Shown: positions 18,710 to 29,045 of the stretch, piece by piece
Position numbering within the stretch: position 1 is the stretch's first letter
How the letters are laid out: each line of letters begins with the position of its first letter
Assembly: GCF_039962255.1 (NCBI RefSeq)
Contig: NZ_JAMPKY010000010.1
Coordinates: 230,160-294,159, forward strand
DNA: 64,000 nt
Origin: Leptolyngbya subtilissima AS-A7
GTDB lineage: Bacteria; Cyanobacteriota; Cyanobacteriia; Phormidesmidales; Phormidesmidaceae
Direction of reading: 5' to 3'
Notes under the pieces: generated by a model
What the model was told of the DNA's origin: nothing
Databases searched by the model: none
Seen by the model: the letters and a program-made list of their open reading frames with translations, nothing else
Made by a program: the position numbers and the translations under genes

Positions 18710-20755
18710 ATGATGGCCACAGTAGATTCCCCAATTCCGGTTGTATTTCCCCTGGCGGCGGTTGTTGAACAGGGGGCGATCAAAATGGCCCTGCTGCTGG
18801 CGGCGGTAGACCCCAACCTGGGTGGGGTCGTGATTGCTGGGCGGCGCGGCACCGCAAAATCTGTTATGGCGCGGGCGCTGCACCAGCTGTTGCCCCCCAT
18901 TGAGGTGGTCGAGGGTTCCTGCTGCAACGCTGACCCGGCTGCCCCCCAGCTGTGGGATGACCAAACCCGCGATCGCTTCGGTGACTCCAATAGTTACCCC
19001 GACCTGCCCACCCGCGTGGTGCCAGCTCCCTTTGTGCAAATTCCCCTGGGGGTGACCGAAGATCGGCTGCTGGGCTCAGTGGATGTGGCTCGCTCGATTC
19101 AGGCGGGGGAGAGCGTGTTTCAGCCGGGGCTGCTGGCCGCCTCAAACCGGGGTGTGCTGTACGTCGATGACATCAACCTGCTCGATGACCAGGTGGCCAA
19201 CCTGCTGCTGGCTGCCCTCACCGCCCGCCGCAACCAGATCGAGCGCGAGGGCCTGAGCTTTCAGCACCCTTGTGAGCCCTTACTGATCGCCACCTACAAC
19301 CCAGAGGCCGGGCCGCTGCGGCAGCACCTGCTCGATCGCATTGCGATCGCCCTGTCAGCCGATAGCGCTATGGCTCTCGAAGACCGGGTGGCCGCTGTCG
19401 AACAGTCAACCCAGTTCGCCAACGATCCCCAGGCGGTGATTGCTGCCTACGCCGACGAGATCGATGCCCTCAGAACCCAGATTATTCTGGCCCGCGAGTG
19501 GCTCAAAGAGGTCACCATCAGCCGAGAGCAGATCCAGTACCTGGTGACCGAGGCTCTGCGGGGTGGCATTCAGGGTCACCGGGCCGAGCTGTTTGCGGTG
19601 CGAGTAGCCAAGGCCCACGCCGCCCTAGAGGGGCGCGCTGAGGTCAACGCCGACGACCTGCGGGTAGCGGTGGAGCTGGTGATTGTGCCTCGCTCCCTGC
19701 TGCCCCAAGACATGCCCGAAGAGCCGCCGCCACCGCCGCCACCGCCGCCCTCCGATCAGGATCAAGACGAGCCCCAGGACAACACAGAAGATCAAGACAA
19801 GGACGAGGAGGAGGAGGACGATACCCCTGACGAGGATGACAGCCCCCCCAGCATTCCAGAGGAGTTTGTCTTCGACCCCGAGGGCGTCATTATTGATCCC
19901 TCCATGCTGCTGTTCGCTCAGACCATGGGCCGCCAGGGCAAATCAGGCAATGCCAACCTAATTTTTTCTGAAGAACGGGGCCGCTATATCAAACCATTCT
20001 TGCCCCAGGGGCCGGTGCGCCGCATTGCGGTAGATGCCACCCTACGGGCCGCCGCCCCCTACCAAAAGGCCCGTCGCGAGCGCGAGCCCGGTCGCCGAGT
20101 CATTGTTGAACAGGGAGATATTCGCGCCAAGCGGTTGGCCCGCAAGGCCGGTTCGCTAATTATTTTTGTGGTCGATGCCTCGGGCTCTATGGCACTGAAC
20201 CGCATGCAGAGTGCTAAGGGGGCGGTGCTAGAGCTGCTAACCGAAGCCTACCAAAACCGCGACCAGGTGGCGCTAATTCCCTTTCGGGGCGAGCAGGCAG
20301 AGGTGCTGCTGCCGCCTACCCGCTCGATCGCCATGGCTCGGCGGCGGCTAGAGCGCATGCCCTGCGGCGGCGGCTCGCCGTTAGCCCATGGCCTCACCCA
20401 AGCGGTGCGGGTGGGCATCAACGCCCAGCAGTCGGGGGATGTGGGCAGCGTGGTGATTGTGGCGATTACCGATGGTCGGGGCAACGTGCCGCTTTCGCGC
20501 TCCCTGGGCGACATTCCTGAGCCCGATGCCTCTAAGCCCGACATCAAGCAGGAGCTGCTAGAGATCGCCGGGCGCATACGTGGAGTGGGCTATCAGCTGC
20601 TAATTATCGACACCGAGCGCAAGTTTGTCTCGACTGGGTTTGGTAAAGAGTTGGCTAAGACTGCCGGAGGCCGCTACTACCAACTGCCTAAAGCTACCGA
20701 TCAGGCCATTGCTTCTATGGCCCGAGGGGCGATCGCAGATATGAAGACTGGGTGA
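18710..20755 (+). CDS. chlD: Magnesium chelatase subunit D
   Basis: 681 residues, the length of cyanobacterial ChlD. Residues 1-320 are an AAA+ module related to ChlI, with GRRGTAKS in the P-loop position and VDDINLLDD as Walker B. A linker follows that is first polyproline (PPPPPPPPP) and then strongly acidic (about 335-375). The C-terminal part is a von Willebrand A domain with the metal-site motif DASGSMA (about 488-494). ChlD, with ChlI and ChlH, inserts Mg into protoporphyrin IX, the committed step to chlorophyll. Start ATG 18710 or the adjacent ATG 18713. Confidence 0.95.
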   Translation: MMATVDSPIPVVFPLAAVVEQGAIKMALLLAAVDPNLGGVVIAGRRGTAKSVMARALHQLLPPIEVVEGSCCNADPAAPQLWDDQTRDRFGDSNSYPDLPTRVVPAPFVQIPLGVTEDRLLGSVDVARSIQAGESVFQPGLLAASNRGVLYVDDINLLDDQVANLLLAALTARRNQIEREGLSFQHPCEPLLIATYNPEAGPLRQHLLDRIAIALSADSAMALEDRVAAVEQSTQFANDPQAVIAAYADEIDALRTQIILAREWLKEVTISREQIQYLVTEALRGGIQGHRAELFAVRVAKAHAALEGRAEVNADDLRVAVELVIVPRSLLPQDMPEEPPPPPPPPPSDQDQDEPQDNTEDQDKDEEEEDDTPDEDDSPPSIPEEFVFDPEGVIIDPSMLLFAQTMGRQGKSGNANLIFSEERGRYIKPFLPQGPVRRIAVDATLRAAAPYQKARREREPGRRVIVEQGDIRAKRLARKAGSLIIFVVDASGSMALNRMQSAKGAVLELLTEAYQNRDQVALIPFRGEQAEVLLPPTRSIAMARRRLERMPCGGGSPLAHGLTQAVRVGINAQQSGDVGSVVIVAITDGRGNVPLSRSLGDIPEPDASKPDIKQELLEIAGRIRGVGYQLLIIDTERKFVSTGFGKELAKTAGGRYYQLPKATDQAIASMARGAIADMKTG

Positions 20756-20886
20756 ACCGTTCGACTTCCGGCCTCTATTTGGCGCATCTTAAGGTCTAGA
20801 CGGGCAATATGTAAGGTATGAATCTCTAGAGGTAGGTCCCCGCTCTAGAGTCAGCCTATCCCTAATGTGCACCATCGCGAGTCGCC

Positions 20887-22779
20887 ATGGAACGTCGAGT
20901 GTCATCGCTATCCCAGGGGCAACGCCTGCTGGCCGCCATCATGATTACTGATGCGGTAGGCTTTAGCACCCGCATGTCAACCGATGAAGAATGCACTCTG
21001 CGGTTGATCGATCGCGACCTGACGCTGATCGGCGATATCTGCCGAGAGTTTGGTGGCACTGTGCTCAAATCGACCGGCGACGGTCTGCTAATCTACTTTC
21101 TCAGCGCTGTAGAAGCGGTCTCCTGCGGGTTAGAGATGCAGCGGCGGCTAGTCGATCTAGCTGAGGGCCTGGAGCCCAACCAGTATCTCGATCACCGCAT
21201 TGGCGTGCACCTCGGCGATATCCTGGTCAGTGAGCAGGATGTCATGGGCAATGGGGTCAACATCACCGCCCGACTGCAAACCTTTGCCAAACCTCGCGGC
21301 CTGTGCGTGTCGCGCACTATCTACGATGTGGTCAAGGCGCGGCTCAATCTTCACGCTACCTTTCTAGGCCCCCTGCAACTCAAGAATATTGAGGAGGCAG
21401 TACCTGCCTACCAGCTGGCGCTCCACGCTGAAGACACTGAGTCTGGCCCCCAAGGATCTGAGGACCACACCTGCACCCTACCTATGACCACGGAGGCTCT
21501 GCTAGACAATGCCCTGCGCCATCTGGGCACCCACGCCCATAACCTGCGCATCAAGAAATTGGTGTTTGCTACCTATCAGCAGGCCTGGGAAAATGACCCT
21601 ACGGTGCTAGATCAATTTGACCTCCGATCGCTGCTGCTGTCGCTGCGCGATCGCTACCCAACCCTGGCTGAATTTGAAGATCAGCTAAAGCGGGTAGTGG
21701 CCGGGCTCAACCGCCAAGATCTTTACAGTGAAATTGCCGGAACCATCGTCAAACAGCTCCAACCCTGGTACGGGCGATCGCTGTTTCAAAACCCTGAGGC
21801 TACCTCCGAAGTTTTCACTCAGCTCACCCCGCGTTCTCTAGAGGAGCGCTGCCAGGCCATTGCCGACCAGTTTGACCGCAGCCCTGAGGCCCTGCGACTA
21901 CGCAAGCTGCTGCATTGTCTTTGTCACGGTGGCTGGGAAAATGACCCCAGCCGTCTCAGCGAAACCTATTTGCCGGGGCTAATTCAACAGACGCTTACCC
22001 TGGCCCCTAGGCCCCAAGACCTGCGCTATCGGTTGAGCCGCGTTGTCAAGTATCTCAACCGACGCCAGCAGTACACTCGCTTGGCTAACCAGATCATGGT
22101 AGGGTTCCAGCCCCTCTACCAAACCCAGCCTGAGGCCCTAGCCGAGGCCACGGCCTTAGTAGAACAAACGGTTTTGGCTGAGGCCACCGTCCTGGCTGAG
22201 CCCTCTGGACCCTCCAGTCCGATCGCCGAAGCCTATACCACCCTGTCCAGCGGCGGCTATGACCAGCCAGCAGATTTGACCACTCTCCATGGCACCCTCT
22301 CTAACCCCATAGGTGGCGGGTCTGAGCCAGGAGGCCCGAGGCGCGATCGCTCGTCCCTATTCGACCTGCGGGGCGAGATTGTTCAGTATGCCAATCCGCT
22401 GCGGGCCAAAATTTTGCTGTACTCCTGTCTCCACGGCCCCTTCGGCTACACAACCCAAGACTGGTCTAGCCTCAGCCGACGCACTCTCGACGACTTATTG
22501 CAGCAAACCTTCGAATACTGTCCCACCTACTCTGACTTAGACAGTAAGCTATCCATTATTGCCCACTGTCTCGGCCGGGTCGGCGACGGGGGGCAGGTGG
22601 CCAGCGCCATTGCTCAGGCAATGCGCGCCTACTATCCCCAAGACCCCAATGGTCTGCTAGAGTCGGCAGAGGCAGTGGCCCAAAGCCCAACCCCCCATCT
22701 TGAAGTTGTCTCTGAGACGTCTAACGCTGGCGATCGTTCCGCTGTGGCTGCCCCTGTATCCGCCCGATTTTCTGCCTAA
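20887..22779 (+). CDS. Class III adenylate/guanylate cyclase with three C-terminal repeats
   Basis: 630 residues. The N-terminal catalytic domain (about 12-180) has metal aspartates Asp22 (ITDAVGFS) and Asp65 (STGDG), Lys61 and Asp118 in adenine-selecting positions, and the transition-state pair Asn125/Arg129 (GVNITAR). This suggests an active cytoplasmic adenylate cyclase making cAMP. The rest is three diverged copies of an ~80-residue helical unit (about 218-296, 334-411, 503-583). Copies 1 and 2 share AWENDP/GWENDP, a VV.-.LNR.-.Y-type helix and an LQPWY / FQPLY end. I cannot name this unit. Between copies 2 and 3 is a variable Ala/Glu/Thr-rich linker. The pentapeptide gene starts 17 bp downstream. 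Confidence 0.88.
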   Translation: MERRVSSLSQGQRLLAAIMITDAVGFSTRMSTDEECTLRLIDRDLTLIGDICREFGGTVLKSTGDGLLIYFLSAVEAVSCGLEMQRRLVDLAEGLEPNQYLDHRIGVHLGDILVSEQDVMGNGVNITARLQTFAKPRGLCVSRTIYDVVKARLNLHATFLGPLQLKNIEEAVPAYQLALHAEDTESGPQGSEDHTCTLPMTTEALLDNALRHLGTHAHNLRIKKLVFATYQQAWENDPTVLDQFDLRSLLLSLRDRYPTLAEFEDQLKRVVAGLNRQDLYSEIAGTIVKQLQPWYGRSLFQNPEATSEVFTQLTPRSLEERCQAIADQFDRSPEALRLRKLLHCLCHGGWENDPSRLSETYLPGLIQQTLTLAPRPQDLRYRLSRVVKYLNRRQQYTRLANQIMVGFQPLYQTQPEALAEATALVEQTVLAEATVLAEPSGPSSPIAEAYTTLSSGGYDQPADLTTLHGTLSNPIGGGSEPGGPRRDRSSLFDLRGEIVQYANPLRAKILLYSCLHGPFGYTTQDWSSLSRRTLDDLLQQTFEYCPTYSDLDSKLSIIAHCLGRVGDGGQVASAIAQAMRAYYPQDPNGLLESAEAVAQSPTPHLEVVSETSNAGDRSAVAAPVSARFSA

Positions 22780-22796
22780 GCCCCTTGGTCTTCGAT

Positions 22797-23789
22797 ATGA
22801 ATGCCCGCGAACTGCTCGACGCCTATGCCCGCGGCGATATGGACTTTAAGGGTAAGACCCTGGTGGGCATCGACCTCGCTGGGGCTGATTTGATTGGGGC
22901 CGATATGATGCAGGCAGATCTCGAGAATGCCAACCTCATGCTGGCGTTTTTAACGCGGGTGCGCTTTCGCCAGGCTAATTTGTCGCGGGCGCGCCTGGGG
23001 GGAGCTAACCTCAACCAGGCCGATCTGTCGGCTGCCATGCTGCGCGATGCTGATCTGCACGGGGCTAGCCTACAGGGGGCCGATCTGCGCAGCGCCAATA
23101 TGACCCTGGCCGATCTGCTCGATGCCAATCTCACCGGAGCTGACCTGCGCAACGCTGATCTCAGCGGCGCTAACCTCACCGGGGCCTGCCTACGTGGAGC
23201 TAATCTACGCCAAGAAAACCGCAAGTACGCCACCAATCTGCGGGGAGCTAAGTTACACCTGGCTGATTTACGGGGCACCAATCTCTCGGGGGCCGATTTG
23301 GCCTACGTTGACCTCAGCGGCGCTAATCTCAGCGAGGCGGTGCTGCGCGATGCCAACCTCAAGGGAGCTAATTTGCAGGGGGCGCTGCTGTGCAATGCCA
23401 ACCTCAGCGATGTCGACCTTAGCCAAAGCTGCCTAGAGTCTGCCGATCTCACCCAGAGCCGTTTCCCCCGTAGCAACCTCAGCCAGGCTAATCTTAACCG
23501 CGTCAGCGCCAAAGGGGTCGACTTCACTGAGGCCACCATGGCCCTAGCTCAGATGGATGACTGCAACTTGGCCAGCGCTCGCTTTAGTCGGTCTGACCTA
23601 TCTCGCGTGAGTCTGCGCCGTTCTATTCTCACTAAAGCTCTGCTAGTTGAAGCCTATTTGGGCCGGGCCGATCTCACCGATGCCGACCTCAGCGAAGCTA
23701 TTTTAGAGCGGGCCGAAATCAGCAGCACCACCCTAGTCAATGTCATGCTAGCGGGAACTACCATGCCTGATGGCAGTATTCATGAGTGA
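22797..23789 (+). CDS. Pentapeptide-repeat protein
   Basis: 330 residues from the ATG at 22797. An in-frame TTG 12 bp upstream is less likely. After a short N-terminal helix (LLDAYARGDMDF) almost the whole protein is A(D/N)LxX pentapeptides, which fold as a right-handed quadrilateral beta-helix. One interruption (RQENRKYATNLRG, about 137-149) breaks the helix in the middle. Cyanobacteria encode many such proteins with largely unknown roles. The 17-bp gap after the cyclase gene suggests co-transcription. Confidence 0.9.
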   Translation: MNARELLDAYARGDMDFKGKTLVGIDLAGADLIGADMMQADLENANLMLAFLTRVRFRQANLSRARLGGANLNQADLSAAMLRDADLHGASLQGADLRSANMTLADLLDANLTGADLRNADLSGANLTGACLRGANLRQENRKYATNLRGAKLHLADLRGTNLSGADLAYVDLSGANLSEAVLRDANLKGANLQGALLCNANLSDVDLSQSCLESADLTQSRFPRSNLSQANLNRVSAKGVDFTEATMALAQMDDCNLASARFSRSDLSRVSLRRSILTKALLVEAYLGRADLTDADLSEAILERAEISSTTLVNVMLAGTTMPDGSIHE

Positions 23790-23790
23790 C

Positions 23791-23834
23791 GGGAGCGCCT
23801 CTGTTCCTGGTGAACTACGGCGCCAGTCGCTCCC
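23791..23834. terminator. Hairpin between convergent genes
   Basis: GGGAGCG (23791-23797) pairs with CGCTCCC (23828-23834) in the 53-bp gap between the pentapeptide gene and the PRC-barrel gene. No T-run, so moderate support. Confidence 0.4.
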
Positions 23835-23842
23835 ATATGTAT

Positions 23843-24766
23843 TCAATAGTCCAGTTCTTCTTCGTACTCAGTGACTTTTTTCTTTTGGGGGATGTTGAGG
23901 GGCTTGGCCTCGTAGGGTGCGCCCTCGTCTTCCTCTGTCCAAACATCTTCGGTGACGTCTTGGAAGTCGGCGTCGTAGGCCTTGTAGGTGCTCTGGTCGT
24001 CTAGGGTAGCGGCCTGGTAGCGTTCTGCAGGCTGCTGGGCCTGGAGAGGGGCTTCAACGCGCTCGGGTTCGCCCCAGTCATCGTCGCTCCAGCGCTCTTC
24101 GGTGGTAGCCGGACGGGCTTTGCTAAATTCGGCGGGTACCTGCACCCCAGAGGGCAACTGATTGGCAGTTGACACCGGCATAATGTACTCGCTGTCGTCA
24201 TTGCGATCCCACGGAGCGCTGCCGATGCCTAGGCGCTCTAGCAAGCCAACGCTGAGCTGCACCATTTTTTCTTCGGCACCTTCAAAGACAATCAGGCGAT
24301 CGGGGCCACTGCTGACTACTTCGTCAATGGAAAGTTCGTAGGTGCTAATCACCTGGTCGGGAATCTGAGGCAGGCCAAAGGAGGCGATCACAATGGTTTC
24401 TAGCCGTCCAGTGGTGACGTCGAACTTAAACCCACGCACTCGGCCCAGGGGTTCCCCAGTCTCGGTGATAACTTCACAGTTGACCAGCGTGCTGTAGGGG
24501 GCCACACTCATTTCGTCGTCTAGAACGGCTTCGTCATCTACCAAGATGACATCGCCAATCTGGCGGATGTTGGTAAGAGCCATGACCTGCTGGGTGCTTG
24601 ATACCAGCCCAGACATAATATTTTCGCGCAGGCCAATGGCCACGACTTCTCGCTGGTCTACATCGACCCAAACCTGGCTGACAATTCCCAGTCGCTGGCC
24701 TGAGTTGCGGGTAATTACCTGGGTACCCAAGAAGTCGGAGCGAAGACGATATTTGTCTAAGGTCAT
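23843..24766 (-). CDS. Double PRC-barrel domain protein
   Basis: 307 residues with two consecutive PRC-barrels. The first covers about residues 5-80 (DFLGTQVITRNSGQRLGIVSQ). The second covers about 85-175 (LVNCEVITETGEPLGRVRGF). A long, acidic, disordered tail follows, rich in Glu and Asp (ending EYEEELDY). It lies 269 bp downstream of smc in the same direction. Function is not established for this cyanobacterial family. The pairing with smc is a position-based observation only. Confidence 0.85.
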   Translation of the reverse strand: MTLDKYRLRSDFLGTQVITRNSGQRLGIVSQVWVDVDQREVVAIGLRENIMSGLVSSTQQVMALTNIRQIGDVILVDDEAVLDDEMSVAPYSTLVNCEVITETGEPLGRVRGFKFDVTTGRLETIVIASFGLPQIPDQVISTYELSIDEVVSSGPDRLIVFEGAEEKMVQLSVGLLERLGIGSAPWDRNDDSEYIMPVSTANQLPSGVQVPAEFSKARPATTEERWSDDDWGEPERVEAPLQAQQPAERYQAATLDDQSTYKAYDADFQDVTEDVWTEEDEGAPYEAKPLNIPQKKKVTEYEEELDY

Positions 24767-25035
24767 GTTTAATCCATCTCGTGGACCGAGACAACAGAGC
24801 GCTGGTACAAGCCAGGCCGGTGGCAGACCGCGTTACCGGGGTAAAACGATTCCTTAACCTGAATAGCTATCTTAACCAGAATCGTCTAATTCTACAGGAG
24901 GGAAGACCGAACTACCAGACGGATTCGGTTGGTCTACTAGCTTGATTTGCTCTGTAAATCTAAGGTTTAGGGGAACGGAGAAATGTTTAAACCTGACATG
25001 CTTTTTGCTACATATTGTGTCTATCTTGATTAAGA

Positions 25036-28000
25036 CTATAGCGTTGCACTTTGGGTCTCCAGATCGATGCCGAGTACTTGGGTGTAGGCTCCACGGGCCT
25101 GGGTGACGCCGATGGTACGCTGGGCGGCTTCAATCATTGGACGACGCAGGCTGACCACAATAAATTGGGCCTGCTCGGTCTGGTGTTTAATCATGCGCGA
25201 CAGTCGCTCCACGTTGGCCCCGTCGAGGAACATGTCAACCTCATCGAAGGCGTAGAAGGGAGAGGGGCGATAGCGCTGGAGGGCAAAGATAAAGCTGAGC
25301 GCCGTAAGGGATTTTTCGCCCCCGGACATGGAGGCTAGGCGGCGCACAGGCTTGCCCTTGGGGTGGGCGACTAGGTTGAGGCCGCCGTTGAACGGGTCTT
25401 CGGGGTCTTCGAGCTGGAGGTGGCCGTCGCCATCGGAGAGTTCGGCAAAAATTGACTGGAAGTTGAGGTTGACGGCGTCGTATGCTTCGGTAAAGGCTTG
25501 GCGGCGCAGGGTGGTAAAGGTCTCGATGCGCAGCAGCAACTCGGTGCGCTCTTCTTCAAGAGTAGTGAGCTTGTGAGTCAGCTCAGTGAGACGCTCTTCG
25601 GTACGGTTGTATTCTTCAAGGGCCAGCATGTTGACTGGTTCCATAGCCTCCATGCGACGTTGGAGCGATCGCAGCTCTTTCCGCAACTCCTCCAAATCTG
25701 TCTCGGCGGGAATTTCGGGCAGTGGGTGGGGTAGCTCGGCCGCTTGGGTTGACAACAATTCCTGGGCCTCGGCCAACTGCTGACGGCGCTCCTGCTGGGT
25801 TTCGAGCAGCTTTTGCCGCTCCCACTCCTGCTGCTGGGTCTGGGTACGCTGGGTGCGCAGACGGCTCTCTAGCTCGTCGCGAACGGCTTTTTCAGCGGCT
25901 AGGGTTTGGTCAAGGGCGGCCATCTGCTGACGCAGCTGGGCGATTTCACCATTCAGCCTGCCCTGCTGTTGCTGGAGCTGGGTGAGCTGCTGGTCGCGCT
26001 CAGTCTGCTGCTGGGCTTGGGTGGTGAGGGTCTGCTGGGCTTGGGTAAGGGCTAGCTCAAGCTGCTGGCGCTGGTTGTGCAGATCTTGCAGGTGGCGCTC
26101 GGCATCTTGGAGGGCCTGCTGGCGATCGCTCAACTGACTTTCCAGCTGTCCCACCGCTGCCTGGGCAGTTTGCCACTCGCTGTGGGCTTGGGACTGCTCT
26201 AGCTCGCTAAGAGCCTGCTGTAGACGGGCGATTTCAGCTTCCTGGGCGGGCAAAGATTCTGCGAGTTCTTGCAGGCGCTCCTGGGTGCTGGTCAATTCTT
26301 GCTGGTGCTGACTGAGCTGGGTTTCGAGCTGGGCTTCCTGCTGGGCCTGCTGCTGCTGCTGGGTCTGTTGCTGCTCGTTCGCTAGCTGGAGTTCGCGGTA
26401 CTGCTGGCGCTGGGCAATTAAGTTTTGGGTGAGAGTTTGTAGAGTTTCGGAGGTGGTCTTGAGGTCGCGATCGCAGCGCTCTAGCATCACCTCAATATCG
26501 CCTAGACGCTGGCGCAGGGCCTGGGCTTCTGACGATTCTGCCGGTTCTACGGTGCCAAAGTGCAGACCGCCGGAACGCGACGACACGTTTCCCCCGGTCA
26601 TCGCTCCGCTGGTTTCGAGAATTTCCCCTTCCAATGTGACGATGCGGTAGTCACCGAGGTACTGCCGGGCTGAGGTGAGGCTGTCGAACACCACAGTGCT
26701 GCCAAAGGTGTAGCCAAAAATATCGCGGTAGCGGGGATCGCAATCGATCAGGTTGACGGCGTAGTCGAGTAATCCGTCGGGGCGCTTCCAGTCGGGCACG
26801 GGGGTAAACCGGGGGGCGCGAATTTTGTTCAGGGGCAAAAAAGTAGCCCGCCCGGCCCGGCGCTGCTTGAGAAACTCAATGCCTTTAGCGGCTACCTGGT
26901 CGTTCTCGACCACTAGGTAGCCGAGGCGCGCTCCGGCAGCAATTTCTAGCGCGAGTTGATATTTGGGGTCTACTTTGCCCAGTTGAGCTACTAAGCCGCT
27001 GATACCCACTAGGCCGCTGTCGAGCAGCAGCTTGGTGGCGTGGGTACCCTGGCTCTCTTGCAGAGCCTGAGTTTGGGCTTCGAGCTTATCGAGTTCGCGC
27101 TGCTTATCGCGCTGTTCTTTGAGCAAGCGGGTTTGGGTGTCGCGCTGGACAGAGAGTTCTGCCTCGGCAGCGGCAATCTTGGCGGCGATCGCCTGAATTT
27201 CTTTTTCCGCTGTCGCTAAACGTTGGGCGAACCCAGTATCGGCTTCCGAGGCAGCTGGCGCAGATCCCAAGGCGCGGCGCTGCTCGCTTAACGTCTCGAT
27301 CTGCTGTTCGAGCTGGCGTAGGCGCTCTTGCAGGCGAATCTGCTCGGCCCGCTGGGGTTCGACATCGCCCCGTAACGTTTCGATCGCCTGGCGCAGCTGG
27401 GTCTGCTGCTGAATGCTGGCTTGGGACTCAGAGGCGATCGCCAATGTTGCCTGGCGGCGTTCTTCTAGGGCCTGCTGCACCTGGTTCTTGGTCTCGGTAA
27501 GGGCGACTAGCTCTCCCGTGGTTAGAGAGGCAATGGATTGCCGCACCTGCTCCAAATCGCGCTGCTGCTGCAGTTGGACGATCTCGGTGTCGCGACGCAG
27601 GGCAGCTCCCTGGTTGGTAGCGTTGCGGTTCTCCTGTTCCTGGCGCTGAAGCTGGCGCAGCTCAGCTTCATGGGTGGCCACTTGGGATTGCAGGGCCAGG
27701 TGCTCGTCTTCGCCCATAGCTCGAATGCGGGCATTGAGGGTAGCGAGTTCGGCTTCGAGAGCGGCGATCGCCCCCTGCCCCTGGGCGATCGCCTCGGCTA
27801 GCTGAGTCGACTTGACCTCGCCCTGCTCTAGGGTTTGGTGCAGGGCGGCGATCGCCCGCTGCTGGCTTTGCCACAGCAGCACGGCCTCCCACTGACTTTT
27901 GGTCTGAAAGGTTTCCTTGAGCCGCTGGTACTTCTCGGCCTTTTGTCGGTCTTGGGCCAAGCGCTCAAGCTGGGTTTGCAGCTCGCGCTCGACAATGCGA

Positions 28001-28737
28001 AAGCGATCTTCGTGGTCGCGCACGGCCTCCAGCTTGCCCCGAGCCTGGTCAATTTTGCGATCGAAGGCGGCGACCCCAGCTAACTCGTCGATAATTTCCC
28101 GGCGCTCGCGGGAGTTCATCGAAATAATGCTGGTGACATCCCCCTGCAGCACCACGTTGTAGCCTTCGGGATAGACATGGAACCGCTGCAGCTGCTCGTG
28201 GAGCTGGTTGAGGGTGCAGGGCTCGCCGTTGATGTAGTAATTAGAGGTGTAGGTGCCTTGGCTGGTCACCCGCAGCCGCCGGGTGATGCTCCACTCGCGG
28301 CCCGTGGGTAACGTGACCACATTGGCGGCGTCTGACTCGGAAATTTCGAGGGTGGGAGAGTTGCCGTTGCGGCTATTGGTGCTGGCGTTACCGTTGCCGT
28401 TGCGATGGCCGTTGAGGTTATTCCCATGGGACTCAGTGCCCTCGTCGCTATCGATCATCAAGTCGGCAGCCACATCACTGAGGTCAAAGGTCACGGTGAC
28501 GCTGGCTTCGGAGGTCGCGCGACGGCTCATCTGGTTTTGGTTCACCAGGTCGGGCAGGCGATCGGCCCGCATGCCCTTAGAGCTGGCCAACCCCAAACCA
28601 AACAGCAACGCGTCTAAAATATTCGATTTACCTGAGCCGTTAGGCCCAGATATGACAGTAAACCCAGGCAACAATGGAACCTGGGTCGTACCCCCGAACG
28701 ATTTGAAGTGGGACAGCTCAACACGCTTGATGTGCAC
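25036..28737 (-). CDS. smc: Chromosome segregation protein SMC
   Basis: 1233 residues with full SMC architecture. Walker A GPNGSGKSN is at 31-39. Long Gln/Glu-rich coiled coils flank a hinge at about 555-690. The C-terminal signature SMSGGEKSL is followed by Walker B FYAFDEVDMFLD. SMC dimers with ScpA/ScpB condense and segregate chromosomes. A polar Asn/Gly/Ser-rich insert (about residues 105-140) interrupts the N-terminal ATPase lobe between two conserved beta regions. It is a single large gene, divergent from the YqgF-like gene. Confidence 0.97.
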   Translation of the reverse strand: MHIKRVELSHFKSFGGTTQVPLLPGFTVISGPNGSGKSNILDALLFGLGLASSKGMRADRLPDLVNQNQMSRRATSEASVTVTFDLSDVAADLMIDSDEGTESHGNNLNGHRNGNGNASTNSRNGNSPTLEISESDAANVVTLPTGREWSITRRLRVTSQGTYTSNYYINGEPCTLNQLHEQLQRFHVYPEGYNVVLQGDVTSIISMNSRERREIIDELAGVAAFDRKIDQARGKLEAVRDHEDRFRIVERELQTQLERLAQDRQKAEKYQRLKETFQTKSQWEAVLLWQSQQRAIAALHQTLEQGEVKSTQLAEAIAQGQGAIAALEAELATLNARIRAMGEDEHLALQSQVATHEAELRQLQRQEQENRNATNQGAALRRDTEIVQLQQQRDLEQVRQSIASLTTGELVALTETKNQVQQALEERRQATLAIASESQASIQQQTQLRQAIETLRGDVEPQRAEQIRLQERLRQLEQQIETLSEQRRALGSAPAASEADTGFAQRLATAEKEIQAIAAKIAAAEAELSVQRDTQTRLLKEQRDKQRELDKLEAQTQALQESQGTHATKLLLDSGLVGISGLVAQLGKVDPKYQLALEIAAGARLGYLVVENDQVAAKGIEFLKQRRAGRATFLPLNKIRAPRFTPVPDWKRPDGLLDYAVNLIDCDPRYRDIFGYTFGSTVVFDSLTSARQYLGDYRIVTLEGEILETSGAMTGGNVSSRSGGLHFGTVEPAESSEAQALRQRLGDIEVMLERCDRDLKTTSETLQTLTQNLIAQRQQYRELQLANEQQQTQQQQQAQQEAQLETQLSQHQQELTSTQERLQELAESLPAQEAEIARLQQALSELEQSQAHSEWQTAQAAVGQLESQLSDRQQALQDAERHLQDLHNQRQQLELALTQAQQTLTTQAQQQTERDQQLTQLQQQQGRLNGEIAQLRQQMAALDQTLAAEKAVRDELESRLRTQRTQTQQQEWERQKLLETQQERRQQLAEAQELLSTQAAELPHPLPEIPAETDLEELRKELRSLQRRMEAMEPVNMLALEEYNRTEERLTELTHKLTTLEEERTELLLRIETFTTLRRQAFTEAYDAVNLNFQSIFAELSDGDGHLQLEDPEDPFNGGLNLVAHPKGKPVRRLASMSGGEKSLTALSFIFALQRYRPSPFYAFDEVDMFLDGANVERLSRMIKHQTEQAQFIVVSLRRPMIEAAQRTIGVTQARGAYTQVLGIDLETQSATL

Positions 28738-29045
28738 TGGCCAGCGTTACCTCAAGATTGAAACAAGTGTACTACAGGGCAGAGATTTTGGCTATCTAAC
28801 CTAGACAGCTAGGATCCACACCTATTAGCTAGGCTGATGCCGCCTAAGTTTAGTGCAAAGAAAAGGATTTGTACGCTAGATAGTGAAGAAGGCATTCACA
28901 TTCTGGGCAAGCCGCCTCGAGCTTCTTGGGTTTGCAGCTAGAACTGCACCTTCCCAAGAAAACTAATCCAGGATGGCACAATGAAGGGGAAAATCTACCC
29001 CCAGCCCCCGTGAGCCAGACCACTCCCCCCCCTCTGTCCCAGCCG

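Noticed and set aside
22823..23281. Arg/Ser/Leu-rich repetitive frame on the minus strand
   Set aside because: It is the antisense image of the pentapeptide repeats; the periodicity comes from those.
28926..29045. N-terminal extension of the YqgF-like protein from TTG 28926
   Set aside because: The extra 40 residues are Pro/Thr-rich with no family match. The conserved fold begins exactly at the ATG at 29046.
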